From contig NC_077238.1 in the NCBI RefSeq assembly GCF_947179165.1, positions 48,526,293-48,590,292 on the forward strand: a DNA stretch of 64,000 nucleotides, written 5' to 3'. Made by a program: the position numbers and the translations under genes. The DNA comes from Solanum dulcamara (lineage: Eukaryota > Streptophyta > Magnoliopsida > Solanales > Solanaceae). The notes under the pieces were generated by a model. The model made no database searches and was not told where the DNA came from. It saw nothing but the letters and a program-made list of their open reading frames with translations. Below are positions 1 to 11,567 of this stretch, in pieces; positions within the stretch are counted from its first letter, which is position 1, and each line of letters begins with the position of its first letter.

Positions 1-217
1 AGATTCTTAACACCTTCCCCTCGAGAAACAAAAAATCCTTAACTAGAATCTCACTGGTTTCACAAATCAAAACAGATTTTCCATTTATATTTTTTAAAAT
101 GATTTTCCTAATCTTTTCCTTAAATTTAGGTAGCGATTCTAAATAATTTTCAAAATCAGAGGCATAGCCACTTTATGTTGTGAACTATTTTGACTTATTC
201 GAAAATAGGGTGTGACA
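1..217 (-). repeat. Element L: edge of an LTR, running out of the window
   Basis: The block ends at position 217 with TGTGACA, the reverse complement of an LTR start TGTCACA, exactly where the A-element RNase H reading is cut. Read on the minus strand it carries the order 'GAATCGCTACC', an AAGGAAAAGATTAGG stretch, and 'GGGGAAGGTGTTAAG'. I recall this arrangement from the 5' part of some dicot LTRs. No coding sequence is seen. Orientation is inferred from that motif order. If it were read on the plus strand it would instead be an LTR 3' end. Confidence 0.5.
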
Positions 218-690
218 GGAAGCATAAGCAATAAATCGGCCCCGCTGCATCAATACACACCCAAGACCTATACCAAAAGCATCACAATATACTGAAAAGC
301 TCTCGGCCTCAACTGGAAGAGTCAGAATAATAGCAGTGGTAAGCAATTCCTTGAGCTTTCTAAAGCTTGTCTCACACTCCTTGGACCACACAAAAGGAAC
401 ATCTTGAAGGGTCAAATAGGTCAATAGGGCTACAATAGTGGATAAACCCTTGATGAAGCGCCTATAATACCTAGCCAATTCGATGAAGCTTTGAATCTTT
501 TTAACATATGTGGGCCTAGCCCAACCACGAATAGCCTCAATGTTCACCAAATAAACCATGATACCCTCCCTAGACACCACGTGTCCCAGAAATGCCAGAG
601 ACTCCAACCAAAACTCGCACTTTGAGAATTTAGCATAAAGCTACTGATATCTCAAAGTCTGGAGCATAACCCTCAAATATTGCGCGACTA
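218..690 (-). pseudogene. Element A: reverse transcriptase C-terminal part and RNase H start, truncated
   Basis: Minus-strand remnant of a Ty3/gypsy pol. It begins in the RT region around [11 protein letters not shown], continues through FLGHVVSREGI (residues after the RT thumb) and the connection, and reaches the RNase H start with VYCDAFGIGLGCVLM, where the first catalytic Asp is visible. It stops at position 218 because element L is inserted there. The RT fingers and palm with the catalytic aspartates are missing: the protease reading upstream joins directly to the RT C-terminal part near 685. The rest of RNase H, integrase and the A 3' LTR must lie left of the window, beyond L. The piece is non-functional. 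Confidence 0.8.
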
Positions 691-935
691 CTAAAGAATT
701 CTCTACCAGGGTTGAAACATGCAATGGTACCTCAAGTGACTTATAAATAATACCCAGACGGGGAGCAAAATATATAGATACAAAAGAATACGTGGAACTT
801 GGGTCAAACAAAGCTGAAGCAGTCTGCTGACATATAAGGATAGTACCTGTGATGACATCATCTGATGTTTCGGCCTCTGCCCTAGTCGTAGCAGTATAGA
901 AATGGCTCTGTCCGCCTCCCCCTTGATCATCTACC
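691..935 (-). pseudogene. Element A: aspartic protease remnant
   Basis: In one minus frame the stretch reads ALFDPSSTYSFVS followed by LEVPLHVSTLV, which matches the catalytic loop (Asp-Pro-Ser/Gly) and flap side of plant gypsy proteases. The longest open frame here is a different, out-of-frame one, so the gene is frameshifted. Downstream it joins the RT C-terminal part after an internal deletion. In an intact element this enzyme would cleave the Gag-Pol polyprotein inside the virus-like particle. Confidence 0.65.
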
Positions 936-2204
936 CTACCACCTGAACTACCTCTCTAGGGACCTCCCCGAATATTCATTTGGCCATTATCACGGCCTTG
1001 ACCCCGATGTACACCTCCCATGCGGAGGTGGTACTATTGCTAATGGTCTAGCCTGATCGAGGAACTCTCTAGCCTAGTGCTCCAATGATCCATAATAAAA
1101 AAAACATAAAGATGAGTGGCCCATGATGACTAATCCATGGTAGGAAGAAAGTGGACCCGATCCCCTCGAGCTCTGCCCAGTAGTTGAATCCCCCGAATAG
1201 GGTTAACTATCCTCAACTCCTAGTAGGGAGGCTTGAATCGGCCGGCTAGACTGACCCTACTGGTATTTATCTTACTGGAACCACTAGTGGGGTCTCTTAG
1301 CTTCCCTGATGCCTGGATCTCTTATCTCTTCCCCCTTAGGTATGGAGATGAATCATTTTTATAGTGAGGGCATGATCCACCACATCCAAAAAAGAGCGAC
1401 CCAAAGAAACCAAGTGCTCGGTCCTCAACCTCAGGTTGGGCCTCAATCTATGCATTAAAAATCATACCCATTCCTCCTCTTTCCTCGTACTCGGCAATTG
1501 TTATTTAACAAAGCTCTAACTGAGTAAACTAATCCAACAATCGGTCCCTAACTCTCTTGGGGATGTATTGAGCCAGAAAGGCCTCTGAGAACTGGGTCCA
1601 TATCAACGGTGGTAACCCATCTAGCCTGGCCTGCAAGTAAGAATGCCACCACTATCGGGCTGATCCACTAAACTGGTAAGCGATAAAGTCGGCACCTCTA
1701 GACTCCACAATACCCAAGGAGTGGAGCTGCTCCTGGAAGGTAGTCAAAAACTCAATGGCATCCATACCAATGGCTCTAAAAAATATCAGAGGTGACAACT
1801 TCTGAAAGACCCCCAATATCTGATGCTCCTGTAGTGACATAACACCCTCTGGAACTCTAAAGCTGAGGTGTTGGCTAGGCGGGCGAACCTCACGGTGCCG
1901 ATATGTATGTCATTGGAGCTATGGCCTATGGTATAACCCTAATAGCCTTGAGGAGCTGCGCTATTACTGTCTGTAGTGCTAGGCTCATAACTCGTGCATT
2001 TGGAGGTTGTGCTGCTGGTAGTGGCCCCTCCGATTAAGGGGGAATAGGGGCATCTTGATGCTCCTCAACATGCTTTGGACCTATATATAGGTCGGGAGCT
2101 AGTGTCGCACCCTTGCCCATTCTACGAGGACGGCCTCTATGCCTCACCAACCCTAGAAGGTCATCACCACTTATGGTATCGCATATACGAACCATCCCTA
2201 CGAA
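936..2204 (-). pseudogene. Element A: gag remnant
   Basis: Minus-strand gag of a chromovirus, N-terminus to the right. Near the right edge it encodes a basic segment (RHRGRPRRMGKG). At 1652-1840 lies the capsid-type segment with FLTTFQEQLHSLGI and FIAYQFSGSAR, the usual 'F-L-x-LGI-x-Y-Q-L-G-A' layout of plant gypsy Gag. The zinc-knuckle zone around 1050-1130 is too degraded to show an intact CX2CX4HX4C. Stops and frameshifts are frequent. The gag start is separated from its leader by insertion of element B at 2204/2205. Confidence 0.75.
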
Positions 2205-4361
2205 TGTAACACCCCCTAAAATATTGTATTTGGTGTTTTAATTCTCAATAAAAATAATATTGCTTCTTTATTTTATGCATAACTTTTCATAATATAGTCT
2301 AAATTATATGATTCAAATTTTTGAATAACCTCAATGGCATTACCAACAACTTTTGTAAAGACCATATCTTAAGATTCAGAGGACACGTAGGTCAAATAAA
2401 TTAATTTTTCAAAGATATGGTGTTGTTATTAAATAGAGTATTTGTAGAAGAAAAATCATATCTCACGGTAGGATGCTCCAAATGGGTTGATTCATGAATG
2501 AAATAAAAGTATACTTATATATCTACAATTCATATGCAGACACCAAATCCTAATTAGGACGTTATCTTATTTAAACGCAGCTCCGAAAAATGGTATTCTG
2601 TTAAAGGAAAATTTATCTCACCAATCATGAAAAGATCTAGATCCATTTGACATCCCTCATGACATCAATAGTCCTCCATTTGACATCAACCATGAGATCA
2701 CAATCCTCCATTAAATTTTTAAGATCATCCTTTGTAATTATTTTTATTTATTGTTAGGTCCTTCTTCCACTCCTATAAATACCCATCTTATTTTCTCATT
2801 TTATTCATCAAGATTTCTCAAGCAATTGTTCTCTCTATATACTTTTTTATTCATTCTCAAATATAGTTTTAGTTTTTAGTAGTATAGAAAAACTATTCCG
2901 GTAATTCTTATACTCCGGGTAGTACACAAAATGCTCTGCGAGGAGAAAAGACTAGGAGTTCAAGAGTGTTCATTGAGTTTTCAATTCAGAGTAAAGCTTC
3001 GGATTCCAGGTATGTAAGTCTATTCATAGCATTAGATTAAATTCGTCCATGCATCCAATATTTAAATTCATTGTAATTGAGTTATACTTGAGTTTTACCC
3101 AAATTTTAAATTCTAAATGAATTAATTCTTCTTCTATTGAGTTAGATATATTTATGCATTGAGATTATTATTATTTTTATCTCTCATATTATTGAAATTA
3201 TTGTTCATGGCTACTTTCCTATGAACCCTAATTGATTCGATGTTCATAAATATTTTTATACGTATTTTGAGAAAGATGTTGGCTTTTAATATTTATTGAC
3301 AAAAAGAGTGATTTAAATTAATACTATATATGTATTTTATTGATTTTTGAAAGAGCAAAAGAATTGAATTTAAATAAATTTGAGTAAATGATATTTGAGC
3401 AAGATATTTTGATGAGATGTAAATAATATATTGAAGTGTAATGATTGATGAAGAGGGAAGAAGATGAGTTTGATGTTTTTCCAATAAGACTAGATGATGA
3501 TGTTAATATGGGTACATATTTTGGGAGTAGTATTGAGCATCGAGTTGGGTAAGAGTTTAATCGACTCAAACCCCAGAACTACGTAGCTAGCATAGGATGG
3601 AGGATATACCTATTAAGTCCCAAAAAACGGACTTCGATGATTGGATCCAACATGGTGATGTCCTTTATCTTGGCAAGGTATTGGATGGATGTGGCAATGA
3701 AATCTCTTCGTTGTATCATCACTAGCTCATAAGAGATGGTTGTCGGTTAGAGAAACTCCCAGCTATGTAAGCATTGCTTCTTCTTATTATTATTATTATT
3801 ATTAAACTTGCATTACATATTGATTTTGAGTTCTTAGTCGAGTCTTTATGAGAGGAGTTTCTTGATATCTGTCCTTATTTTCGTGTTATTTTGCATACTC
3901 GTACATTCCATGTACTGACGTCATTCGACCTGTATCATTTTATAATATTGATATAGGTGTTAGAGATCCTCAATAGGTGCATCGTTGAAGATCATTACTT
4001 TTTAGCTATTTGGTGAGTCCTTCTTGTATTCTGAGGAACTATTTATCCTTTTATTATTATTAAGTATTATGTTTCTTTTGAGGTAGGCATGTACATGTCA
4101 TTGGGACCGTCTGATATTATTAGAAGCTTCATGAACAGAGTTTGATAATGTAATTGGAGTAGTGCTCCTTTGAAACTACTTTTTCTAGGGATTATTTCTT
4201 TTATTTGATGTTGATGATGGAGATCCCACATAAATACTCTTATTTTCACTTTTGTCTTCAACTGATGAACGAATGAGTGATGAGACCAAGTGGTTATCTT
4301 GGAGGCCAGAGATGGTTTCTGAGTGCCGGCCGCGCCTAGAGTACCCTCTCAGGGTGTGACA
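2205..4361 (+). repeat. Element B 5' LTR
   Basis: Starts TGTAACACCCC and ends TGTGACA, about 2157 bp. It aligns along its whole length with 9433-11567. A TATA box at 2774, the region following it, and a 3' end GGGTGTGACA next to the primer site give the expected U3-R-U5 layout. Upstream of the TATA box, TGACATC(A) is repeated several times within 2640-2700. The family is clearly related to the C LTRs at 29377 and 38485. Confidence 0.92.
2774..2781 (+). promoter_or_regulatory. TATA box of element B 5' LTR
   Basis: TATAAATA lies about 570 bp inside the LTR. It is followed by a pyrimidine-rich CCATCTTATTTTCTCATT context typical of plant start sites. The same octamer sits at the equivalent place in the B 3' LTR (10001) and the C LTRs (29943 and 39052). 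This conservation across copies supports it as the element's Pol II core promoter. Confidence 0.7.
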
Positions 4362-4365
4362 AACT

Positions 4366-4377
4366 TGGTATCAGAGC
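4366..4377 (+). other. Element B primer binding site (initiator Met tRNA)
   Basis: TGGTATCAGAGC begins four bases after the LTR end. This is the complement of the 3' end of plant initiator methionine tRNA, the usual minus-strand primer of plant chromoviruses. The leader up to the gag start at 4579 contains the motif AATCAGGAGGCTATAGGACA, shared with the C leader. Confidence 0.88.
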
Positions 4378-4578
4378 ATAGAGTTCAAGAGTCCTAGGGT
4401 GTCTATGAAGCCGTGTCTAGCAGAGTCTTGCTTATGGTGTGTCGTGCACCATACTTATAATCAGGAGGCTATAGGACATTAGAAATTGTTTTACTTCTTT
4501 CATAATCTGAGTTAATACGATAAAGTATAACTCTATAAAAACTTCCTATCTAATTCATGTGTTTACGTGTTGCAGACC

Positions 4579-5830
4579 ATGCCTCTTAAATATATAGAAA
4601 GTTAGAGGAACACTGCTAGCACTAAGGTTCCACAGTTAGAGATGCCTCCACCAACAACTAGGGGCCGAAACGCAAGGTTTACTGAGGTACCCCAAATACC
4701 TACTATTTAGACCACTCCTACTTCGAATAGAATTCAAAGGAGTTATTTCCATGCTCACTCAACCGGTAGCTTTCCAGATGGGTAACCATAGTTTACCTAC
4801 TCCTAGATCTAGCTCTCAAGAGTTGTCTTCCACCACATGGATTAGAGATTTTCTGAATATGAACCCGCCAGTCTTCACAGGGTCAGGGTTGAGGAGGATC
4901 CTTAAAATTTTATTGATGATTTGTGAAAGATCTTGAAAGCGATACATACTACCAAGGTTGAGGGTGTTGAGTTGGTTTTCCACCAGCTCAAGGATGTGGC
5001 GAATGTGCGGTATGACCAGTGGGAGCAGAGTCGCGGTGAGGATGCTGGACTTGTAGTTTGGTATGAGTTTGAAAGCATTTTCCTTGATTATTTTTTTCCT
5101 GAAGAGCTACGGGAAGGAGGAGTTGAGGAGTTTGTGAACCTCAAGAAAGAGAGCATGACTATAAAGGAGTATAGTTTGATGTTTATTCAGTTGTTCAAAT
5201 ATGCCCCATAAATGATTCCTCATATGAGGTCCAAGAAGAGAAAGTTTGTCTCTGGCCTAGGTAAATATGTAGAGAAAGAATGTAAGGAAATGCTAATGAT
5301 TTCTGACATGCATTTTCCTATATTGATAGTGTATGCTCAACAGGTTGAGGATGACAAAAAAAAGGATCGAGAGGAACACTTAAGCAAGAAGGCTAAGTCT
5401 ACTATGCATGAGAACGAGCAGAAGCAAGGGAATGGTAAATAGTCCTTCTTTCAGAAGAGGTCTTCTAATTATGCACCTTCCTCAACAAGTGATTTTACAC
5501 ATAATCAGAGGTCGCTGAGTCACCAAAACATCTGAGCTTAGGGTTTTCAGTCCCAATTAAATATGGCTCAAGGTTCTAGAAAAAAACTACCATGTGCTAG
5601 ATGTAGGAAGATCTATTTAGAAGAGTGTAATGTGTGCAACAATGCTTTCCATGAATGTGGAAAGACAGGTCACTTCCAGAATTAGTGTCCTTCAAAGAGA
5701 CAGGGAGATGGAGGAAGTAGAGCTCAGTTTTCTTTTACAGCACTACAAAATAGAGGTAATTAGAGAGGTGTAACTTCAGGTGTAGGCAGGGGAACAAATT
5801 GTCTGTATACTATAGGTAGTCACCAAGACC
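4579..5830 (+). pseudogene. Element B: gag
   Basis: The start is ATGCCTCTTAAA at 4579, matching ATGCCTCCTAAACG of element C. The capsid core is readable: an NMNPPVF segment near 4855, VEGVELVFHQLKDVANV, the WxxxE box, and FFPEELREGGVEEFVNLKKESM up to about 5180, then an in-frame stop at the FIQLFKYAP segment. Frame changes occur between 4579 and 4751 and again near 4900. The zinc knuckle at about 5645-5690 is spoiled: one base change shifts the CX2C pair and a stop replaces the Glu before the last Cys. Gag would form the particle shell. This one cannot. Confidence 0.82.
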
Positions 5831-6180
5831 AAGAGAATGCACCCAATGTTGTTACTGGTATGCTTCGAGTCCTTTATTTTGATGTGTATGCATTACTTGA
5901 TCTGGGTGCTACATTATCTTTTGTGACTCTTTACTTGGATAGTAAATTTGAGATCCTTCCTAAGTGTCTTCTTGAGCCTTTCAGCGTATCTACTCCTATT
6001 AGTGAGTCTATATTAGCTACAGAAATTATACTATGTTAATCTATCATAGGGATACCATGGCTGACTTAGTTGAGTTAGACATGGTTGATTTTGATGTGAT
6101 TATTGGCATGGACTGCCTTAATGCTTGTTATGCCTTAGTTGATTATAGAACTCAAATTGTCAAGTTTTAATTTCCAAATG
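5831..6180 (+). pseudogene. Element B: aspartic protease
   Basis: Reads VLYFDVYALLDLGATLSFVT, the plant gypsy protease active-site segment, here Asp-Leu-Gly instead of the DPG/DSG seen in C and D. A further segment with [19 protein letters not shown] follows near 6080. A frameshift lies between the two halves near 6030 and a stop occurs near 6168. In the intact polyprotein it precedes RT directly. Confidence 0.78.
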
Positions 6181-6329
6181 AGCCTATCTTAGAGTGGAAG
6201 GGGAGTTCTTTAGTGCTTAGGTGTAAATTTATTTCCTACCGTAAGTCTAGAAAGTTAATCTCCAAGGGATGCATCTATCATATAGTTTGAGTCAAACATA
6301 TTAATGATCAGGCTCCATCTCTTGGGTCA

Positions 6330-7205
6330 GTTCTCGTTGTGAGTGAGTTTCCTGAAGTCTTTTCTGAAGATCTACCCAGAATCCCTCTTGATAGAGAGAT
6401 AGACTTTGGTATTGATGTCCTTCCCGATACACAACCTATCTTTGTTCCTCCTTTTAGGATGGCTCCCACTGAGTTGAAAGAGTTGAAAGAATAGCTGAAA
6501 GACCTCCTAGATAAGGGATTTATTAGGCCAAGTATCTTACCTTGGGGCGATCTTGTCCTATTCATGCAAAAGAAAGATGGGTTCCTTAGAATGTGCATTG
6601 ATTACCGACAACTAAAAAGGTAACCATAAAGAATGAGTATCCTCTCCCCAAGATAGATGATTCATTTGACCAACTTCAGGGTGCCACATGCTTCTTTAAG
6701 ATATACCTCAGATCAAGCTATCATCAGTTCAAAGTAAGAGAATGTAACATCCCAAAGACAGTTTTTCGAACATGCTATGGTCATTCTGAGTTTCTTGTTA
6801 TGTCCTTTGGATTGAAAAATGCTCTTATAACTTTTATGGACCATGAATCAGGTATTTAAGCATACCTGGATATGTTTGTGATTATCTTCATCGATGATAT
6901 TTTGGTCTACTTTAGAAATAAGAGTGAGCATGCTAACCACCTTAGGATTATCCTTAAAACTCTCAAGGAGAGGTAGTTGTATGCTAAGTTTTCAAAGTAT
7001 GAGTTTTGGCTTGCGTCTGTAGCATTTTTAGGCCATATTATATCTGGTGATGGAATTTGAGTTGATAATCAAAAGATTGAGGTAGTTAAGAACTATCCCA
7101 AACCCACCTCTCCAACCGACATAAGGAATTTCTTAGGTTTGGATGGTTACTATAGGAGGTTTGTTGAGGGATTTTCATCCATATCCTTACCTCGACTAAA
7201 CTGAC
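6330..7205 (+). pseudogene. Element B: reverse transcriptase
   Basis: Recognised by the segments [33 protein letters not shown] and the catalytic FIDDILVYF (FIDD at 6887-6898), followed by [11 protein letters not shown] and the connection to RNase H. The FxDD box keeps both aspartates. Multiple stops (for example near 6494 and 6975) and frameshifts (near 6618 and 6845) break the frame. A long minus-strand open frame over 6308-6598 is only a shadow of this gene. Confidence 0.85.
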
Positions 7206-7700
7206 TCAGAAAAAGGCTAAGTTTCAATGGTCTAATACTTGTGAGAAAGCTTTCAAAAGTTGAAAGTTAAATTGACTACTACTCTAGTATTGTCCCTACC
7301 AGAGGGAATGAATGATTTTGTAATCTATTGTGATACTTCTAGAGTTGGGTTGGGATATGTGTAAATGCAGAAAGGTAAGGTCATTGCTTATACCTACAGA
7401 CAGCTTAAGACTCATGAGAGAGACTACCCCACTCATGACCTTGAGTTGGCAGCTGTGGTATTTGCTCTTAAGATCTGGCGTCACTATCTTTATGGTGTAC
7501 ATGTGGATGTATTCACAGACCATAAGAGGTTACAATATGGATTCAGTCAAAAGGAGCTGAACTTGAGGTAGAGAAGATGGCTAGAGTTGCTCAAGAATTA
7601 TGACATGAGCATGCTCTACCACCTAGGTAAAGCAAACGTAGTTGCCGATTCTCTCTAAGAAGGTTATCCATGGAGAGTACGACCCATGTGGATGAGGAAA
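7206..7700 (+). pseudogene. Element B: RNase H
   Basis: Motifs in order: FVIYCDTSRVGLG (first Asp), [20 protein letters not shown] (Glu), [10 protein letters not shown] (Asp), [11 protein letters not shown] (last Asp). All four catalytic acids of the RNase H fold are still visible, but a stop replaces a codon of the LxxMQKG turn at about 7363 and another follows NLR at 7569. It would remove the RNA template during reverse transcription. Confidence 0.85.
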
Positions 7701-7789
7701 AAAAAGATTTGGCAAAGGAAGTGCATAGACTTGCGCATTTGGGCGTTCAACTTATTGACTCTAGTGAGGGCGATACAATAGTCTAGAAT

Positions 7790-8960
7790 GGAGTTGAATC
7801 ATCTCTAGTTGCAAAGGTGAAAGGAAAGAAAGGTCAGGACCCCATTCTCCTTCAACTGAAAGAAGAGGTTCAAAAGCAGAAGGTAATGGCTTTTCCTAGA
7901 GGGAGAGATAAAGTGTTGAGATATCAAGAAAGATTATGTGTTCCAAGTGTTAATGGCATTCGAGAGAGAATCATGGTAGAAGCATATAATTCCAGGTATT
8001 CCATATATCCAGGTTTGACAAAGATGTACCACGACTTAAGAGAAGTATTTTGGTGGCGTGGAATGAAGAGAGATATAGAAGAGTTTGTGTCCAAATGCAT
8101 GAACTGCCAACAAGTTAAAATTGAGCACCAAAGGCCTTGTGGAGTGGCTCAAAATATAGAGATCTTGGAATGGAAGTGGGAGATGATCAATATGGACTTC
8201 ATTACCAGTTTATCGCAAATAACATGATTCTATTTGGGTGATTGTGGATAGGATCACCAAATTGGCTCATTTTTTGTTGGTTAAGACTATGGACACCGTA
8301 GAGGATTATGCCAAACTATATCTTAGAGAGATTATTAGACTGCATAGAGTTCCTATGTCTATCATCTCATACAGAGGAGCTCAATTCACTGCTCAGTTTT
8401 AGAAGTCATTTTAGAAGTGTTTGGGTTCAAGAGTGACCTTAGTACTACTTTTCATCCACAGACAGATGGAAAGACAAAGAGTACGATACAGACTTTGGAG
8501 GATATGTTGAGAGCCTATGTCATTAACTTCAAAGGTAATTGGGATGATCATTTACCTCTTATTGAGTTTGCATACAATAATAGCTTCCATTCGAGTATTC
8601 AAATGGCTCCTCTTGAAGCTCTATATGGGAGGAGATGTAGATCACTAATTAGTTGGTTCGAAGTTGATGAAGCTGAGTTGATTGGACCAGACTTGGTTCA
8701 CCAAGTTATCAAGAAGGTGAAAACCATCCAAGAGAGGTTGAGGATTTCTCAGAGTCGCCAAATATCCAACACTAATGTTAGGAGGAGAGATTTAGAGTTT
8801 GAAGTGTATGATTAGATATACTTAAAAATTTCACCCATGAAGGGTGTGATGAGATTTGGAAAGAAAGGAAAGCTTAGTCCCTTCTAGATTGGTCCTTATC
8901 AAATTATGAAGAGGGTTGGTAACGTAGCCTATGAATTGGAGTTGCCTTAAAAATTAGCAG
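7790..8960 (+). pseudogene. Element B: integrase, with catalytic and zinc residues lost
   Basis: The N-terminal zinc domain reads VEAYNSRYSIYPGLTKMYHDL and later CMNCQQVK: both histidines of HHCC are tyrosine, the two cysteines remain. The core keeps the first Asp in NMDFIT, but the second Asp of the SDRG-type motif is Tyr (SYRGAQFT, about 8370) and the Glu of the GQxERTIQ motif is Lys (GKTKSTIQTLEDML, about 8480). The C-terminal part runs through YNNSFHSSIQMAPLEALYGRRCR and the GPY-like zone near 8890. Stops at 8226 and 8813 add to the damage. Confidence 0.85.
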
Positions 8961-9235
8961 CTATTCATCCCGTGTTTCACATCTCTATACTTAAGAAGTG
9001 TTTGGGAGATCCTTCACTTGTTGTCCCAACTGAGAGCATTGGGGTAAAATAGAGTTAGAGTTATGAAGAGATTTCATTCCATATTCTTGATCGTCAAGTT
9101 TGCAAATTAAGAACTAAGGAAGTGGTATCTGTCAAAGTCCTATGGAGAAATCAATTTGTTGAAGAGGCAACATGGAAAGCTGAAAAAGATATGAAGGCTA
9201 AATATCCTCATCTATTCGTGCCTTTCGAGGCTGAT
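8961..9235 (+). pseudogene. Element B: integrase tail and chromodomain
   Basis: After AAIHPVFHISILKKCL the sequence reads EEISFHILDRQVCKLRTKEV, VSVKVLWRNQFVEEATWKAE and DMKAKYPHLF. This is the chromodomain fold at the integrase C-terminus of chromoviruses (beta strands with VLWRN and the ATWE helix start), thought to guide insertion to heterochromatin by binding modified histone H3. A stop lies upstream near 9050. Confidence 0.82.
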
Positions 9236-9432
9236 GTTCAAGGTAATATTCCTTACTTCTACATTCGAGTCGATGTGTATTCTTGAGTTTGAGTCATTGA
9301 CTATTTTAGTATGTGTTGTTTGAACATTTGAGCAATGAAGTTTTTGAGAAATTGATGTCTTGATGATATTCGTTATTCATTTCCCCTAGTTTCATCTTCA
9401 TTCGAGGACAAATGATCCGTAGGGGGAGATAT
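9236..9432 (+). other. Element B 3' untranslated region and polypurine tract
   Basis: About 200 bp of non-coding sequence ending with TTCGAGGACAAATGATCCGT and the purine run AGGGGGAGA just before the 3' LTR (run at about 9421-9429). The purine tract primes plus-strand synthesis. The same layout (CATTCGA.GACGAATG then AAGGGGGAGAT) recurs before the LTRs of D, F and K. Confidence 0.8.
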
Positions 9433-10546
9433 TATAACACCCCCGAAAATATTATATGTGATATTTTAATTCTCAATAAAAATAATACTTCTTCTGTATT
9501 TTGGGCATAAATTTTCATAAAATAGTCCTAATTAGGTGATTTAAATTTTTGAATAACTCCAACAGAATTACCTACAACTTTCATGTAGACCATATCTTAA
9601 GATTCGGAGGAAATATATGTCAAATAAGTTAATTTTTGCATAAAATGGTGTTGTAACAAAATAAAGTATTTGTAGAAGAAAAATCATATATCATGGTAGG
9701 ATGCTCCAAATCAATTAATTATTTAAAGACATGAAAGTATACTTTTAGATCTATAATTCATATAAGACACTAAATCCTAATTAGGAATTTATCTTGTTCA
9801 AACGCAGTTCCGAAAAAGGGTATTCCGTTAAAGAAAGGTTCATCTCACCAACCTTGGAAATATCTAGATCCATTAGACATCGCCCATGACATCAATAGTC
9901 CTCTATTTGACATCATCCATGATATCACAATCCTCCATTGAATTTTCAAGATCATCTTTTATAATTATTTTTATTTATTGTCATGTCCCTCCTCCACTTC
10001 TATAAATACTCTCCTTATTTCCTTATTTTATTTGTCAAGCTTTCTCAAGCAATTCTTCTGTCTATACACTTCTTTACTCATTCTCAAATATAGTTTTAGT
10101 TTTTAGTAGTGTAGAAATACTATTACGGTAATTTTTATACTCCAGGTAGTACACAAAATACTCCGACGAGGAGAAAAGGCTAGGGGTTCAAGAGTGTTCA
10201 TTGAGTTCTTCAATTCGGAGTAAAGCTTCATATTCCAGGTATGTAAGACTATTCATAGCATTGGATTGAGTTCATCCATGCACCCAATATTTAAGTTCAT
10301 CGTAATTGAGTTACAGTTGAGTTTTACCCAAATCTTGAATTCTAAATGAATTAATTCTTCTTCTATTGAGTTAGATATATTTATGCATTGAGATTATTAT
10401 TATTTTTATCTCTCATATTATTGGAATTATTGTTCATGGCTACTTTCCCATGAACCCTAATTGATTTGATGTTCATAATATTTTTACACGTGTTTTGAGT
10501 AAAGATGTTGGCTTTTAATATTTATTAACAAAAAGAGTGATTTGAA

Positions 10547-10587
<41 letters not shown>

Positions 10588-11567
10588 AGTTTTGAAAGAG
10601 AAAAAGAATTGAGTTTAAATGAATTTGAGTAAATGTTGTTTTGAGAAAGATGTTTTGATGAGATATAAATAATATTTTGAAGTGTAATGATTGATGAAGA
10701 GGTAATAAGATGAGTTTGATGTTTTTCCAATAAGACTAGGTGATGATGTTAATATGAGCACATATTTTGGGAGTAGTATTGAGCACCAAGTTGGGTAAGA
10801 TTTTGATTGACTAAAACCCCAGAACTACGTAGCCAGCGTAGGATGGAGGCTATACCTCTTAAATCGTAAAAAGAGGACTTCGATGATTAGATCAAAGATG
10901 GTGATGTTCTTTATCCTGAAAAGGTATTGGATGTATGTGGTAACAACATCGCTTCATTGTATCATCACTATCTCATAAGTGATTTTTGTCTGTTAGAGAA
11001 ACTTCCAACTAAGTAAGCATTGCTTATTATTATTATTATTAATTTTAAACTTGCATTACCTATTGGTATTGAGATGATGTTGAGTTCTGAGGCAAGTCTT
11101 CCTTAGACGAGTTTCTTGATATCTATCCTTATTTTCCTTCTATTTTACATACTATACATTCCATGTACTAACGTAATTCAACCTGCATCATTTTACGATG
11201 TAGATATAGGTGTTAGAGATCCTCAATAGGCGCATCGTTGAAGATCATTACTTTCCAGCTTTTCGTTGAGTATTATGTTTCTTTTGAGGTAGATATGGAC
11301 ATGTCATTGGCACCGTCTGATAGTGTTAGAGGCTTTGTAGACAGAGTTTGATGATGTAATTGGAGTAGTTTTTCTTTGAAACTACTTCTTTTAAGAATTA
11401 TTTCTTTCATTTGATTTTGATAATGGAGATCCCACATAAGTATTCTTAGTTTTACTTGAGTCTTCCACTGATGAACGAATGAGTGATAAGACCAAGGTGT
11501 TATCACGAAGGCCAAAGATGGTTTCTGAGTGCTGGCCACGCCTAGGCTACCTTCTCGAGGCGTGACA
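9433..11567 (+). repeat. Element B 3' LTR
   Basis: Partner of 2205-4361, about 2135 bp. The first dinucleotide is TA instead of TG, and the end is CGTGACA. TATAAATA is kept at 10001-10008. A (TA)n run at about 10553-10580 has expanded relative to the 5' LTR. By eye there are many substitutions and small indels between the two LTRs, which fits an old insertion. Confidence 0.92.

Larger units (their letters stand above)
2205..11567 (+). mobile_element. Element B: complete but decayed Ty3/gypsy chromovirus
   Basis: Both LTRs, primer site, gag, pol in the order protease-RT-RNase H-integrase, a C-terminal chromodomain and a polypurine tract are present, total about 9.36 kb. The order RT before integrase defines Ty3/gypsy, and the chromodomain makes it a chromovirus (Tekay/Del type). 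It is inserted in the leader/gag start of element A. The flanks are ACGAA (2200-2204) and GTGAA (11568-11572), a five-base target duplication with two apparent transitions. Stops and frameshifts occur in every domain, so it is not autonomous. Confidence 0.9.

Noticed and set aside
4366..4380. tRNA-like word TGGTATCAGAGC repeated in the window
   Set aside because: These are primer binding sites next to LTR ends. No cloverleaf or anticodon arm surrounds them, so no tRNA gene is called.
6308..6598. 96-codon minus-strand open frame
   Set aside because: Shadow of B's reverse transcriptase on the plus strand. The minus-strand frame at 26914-27399 over D gag is likewise a shadow.
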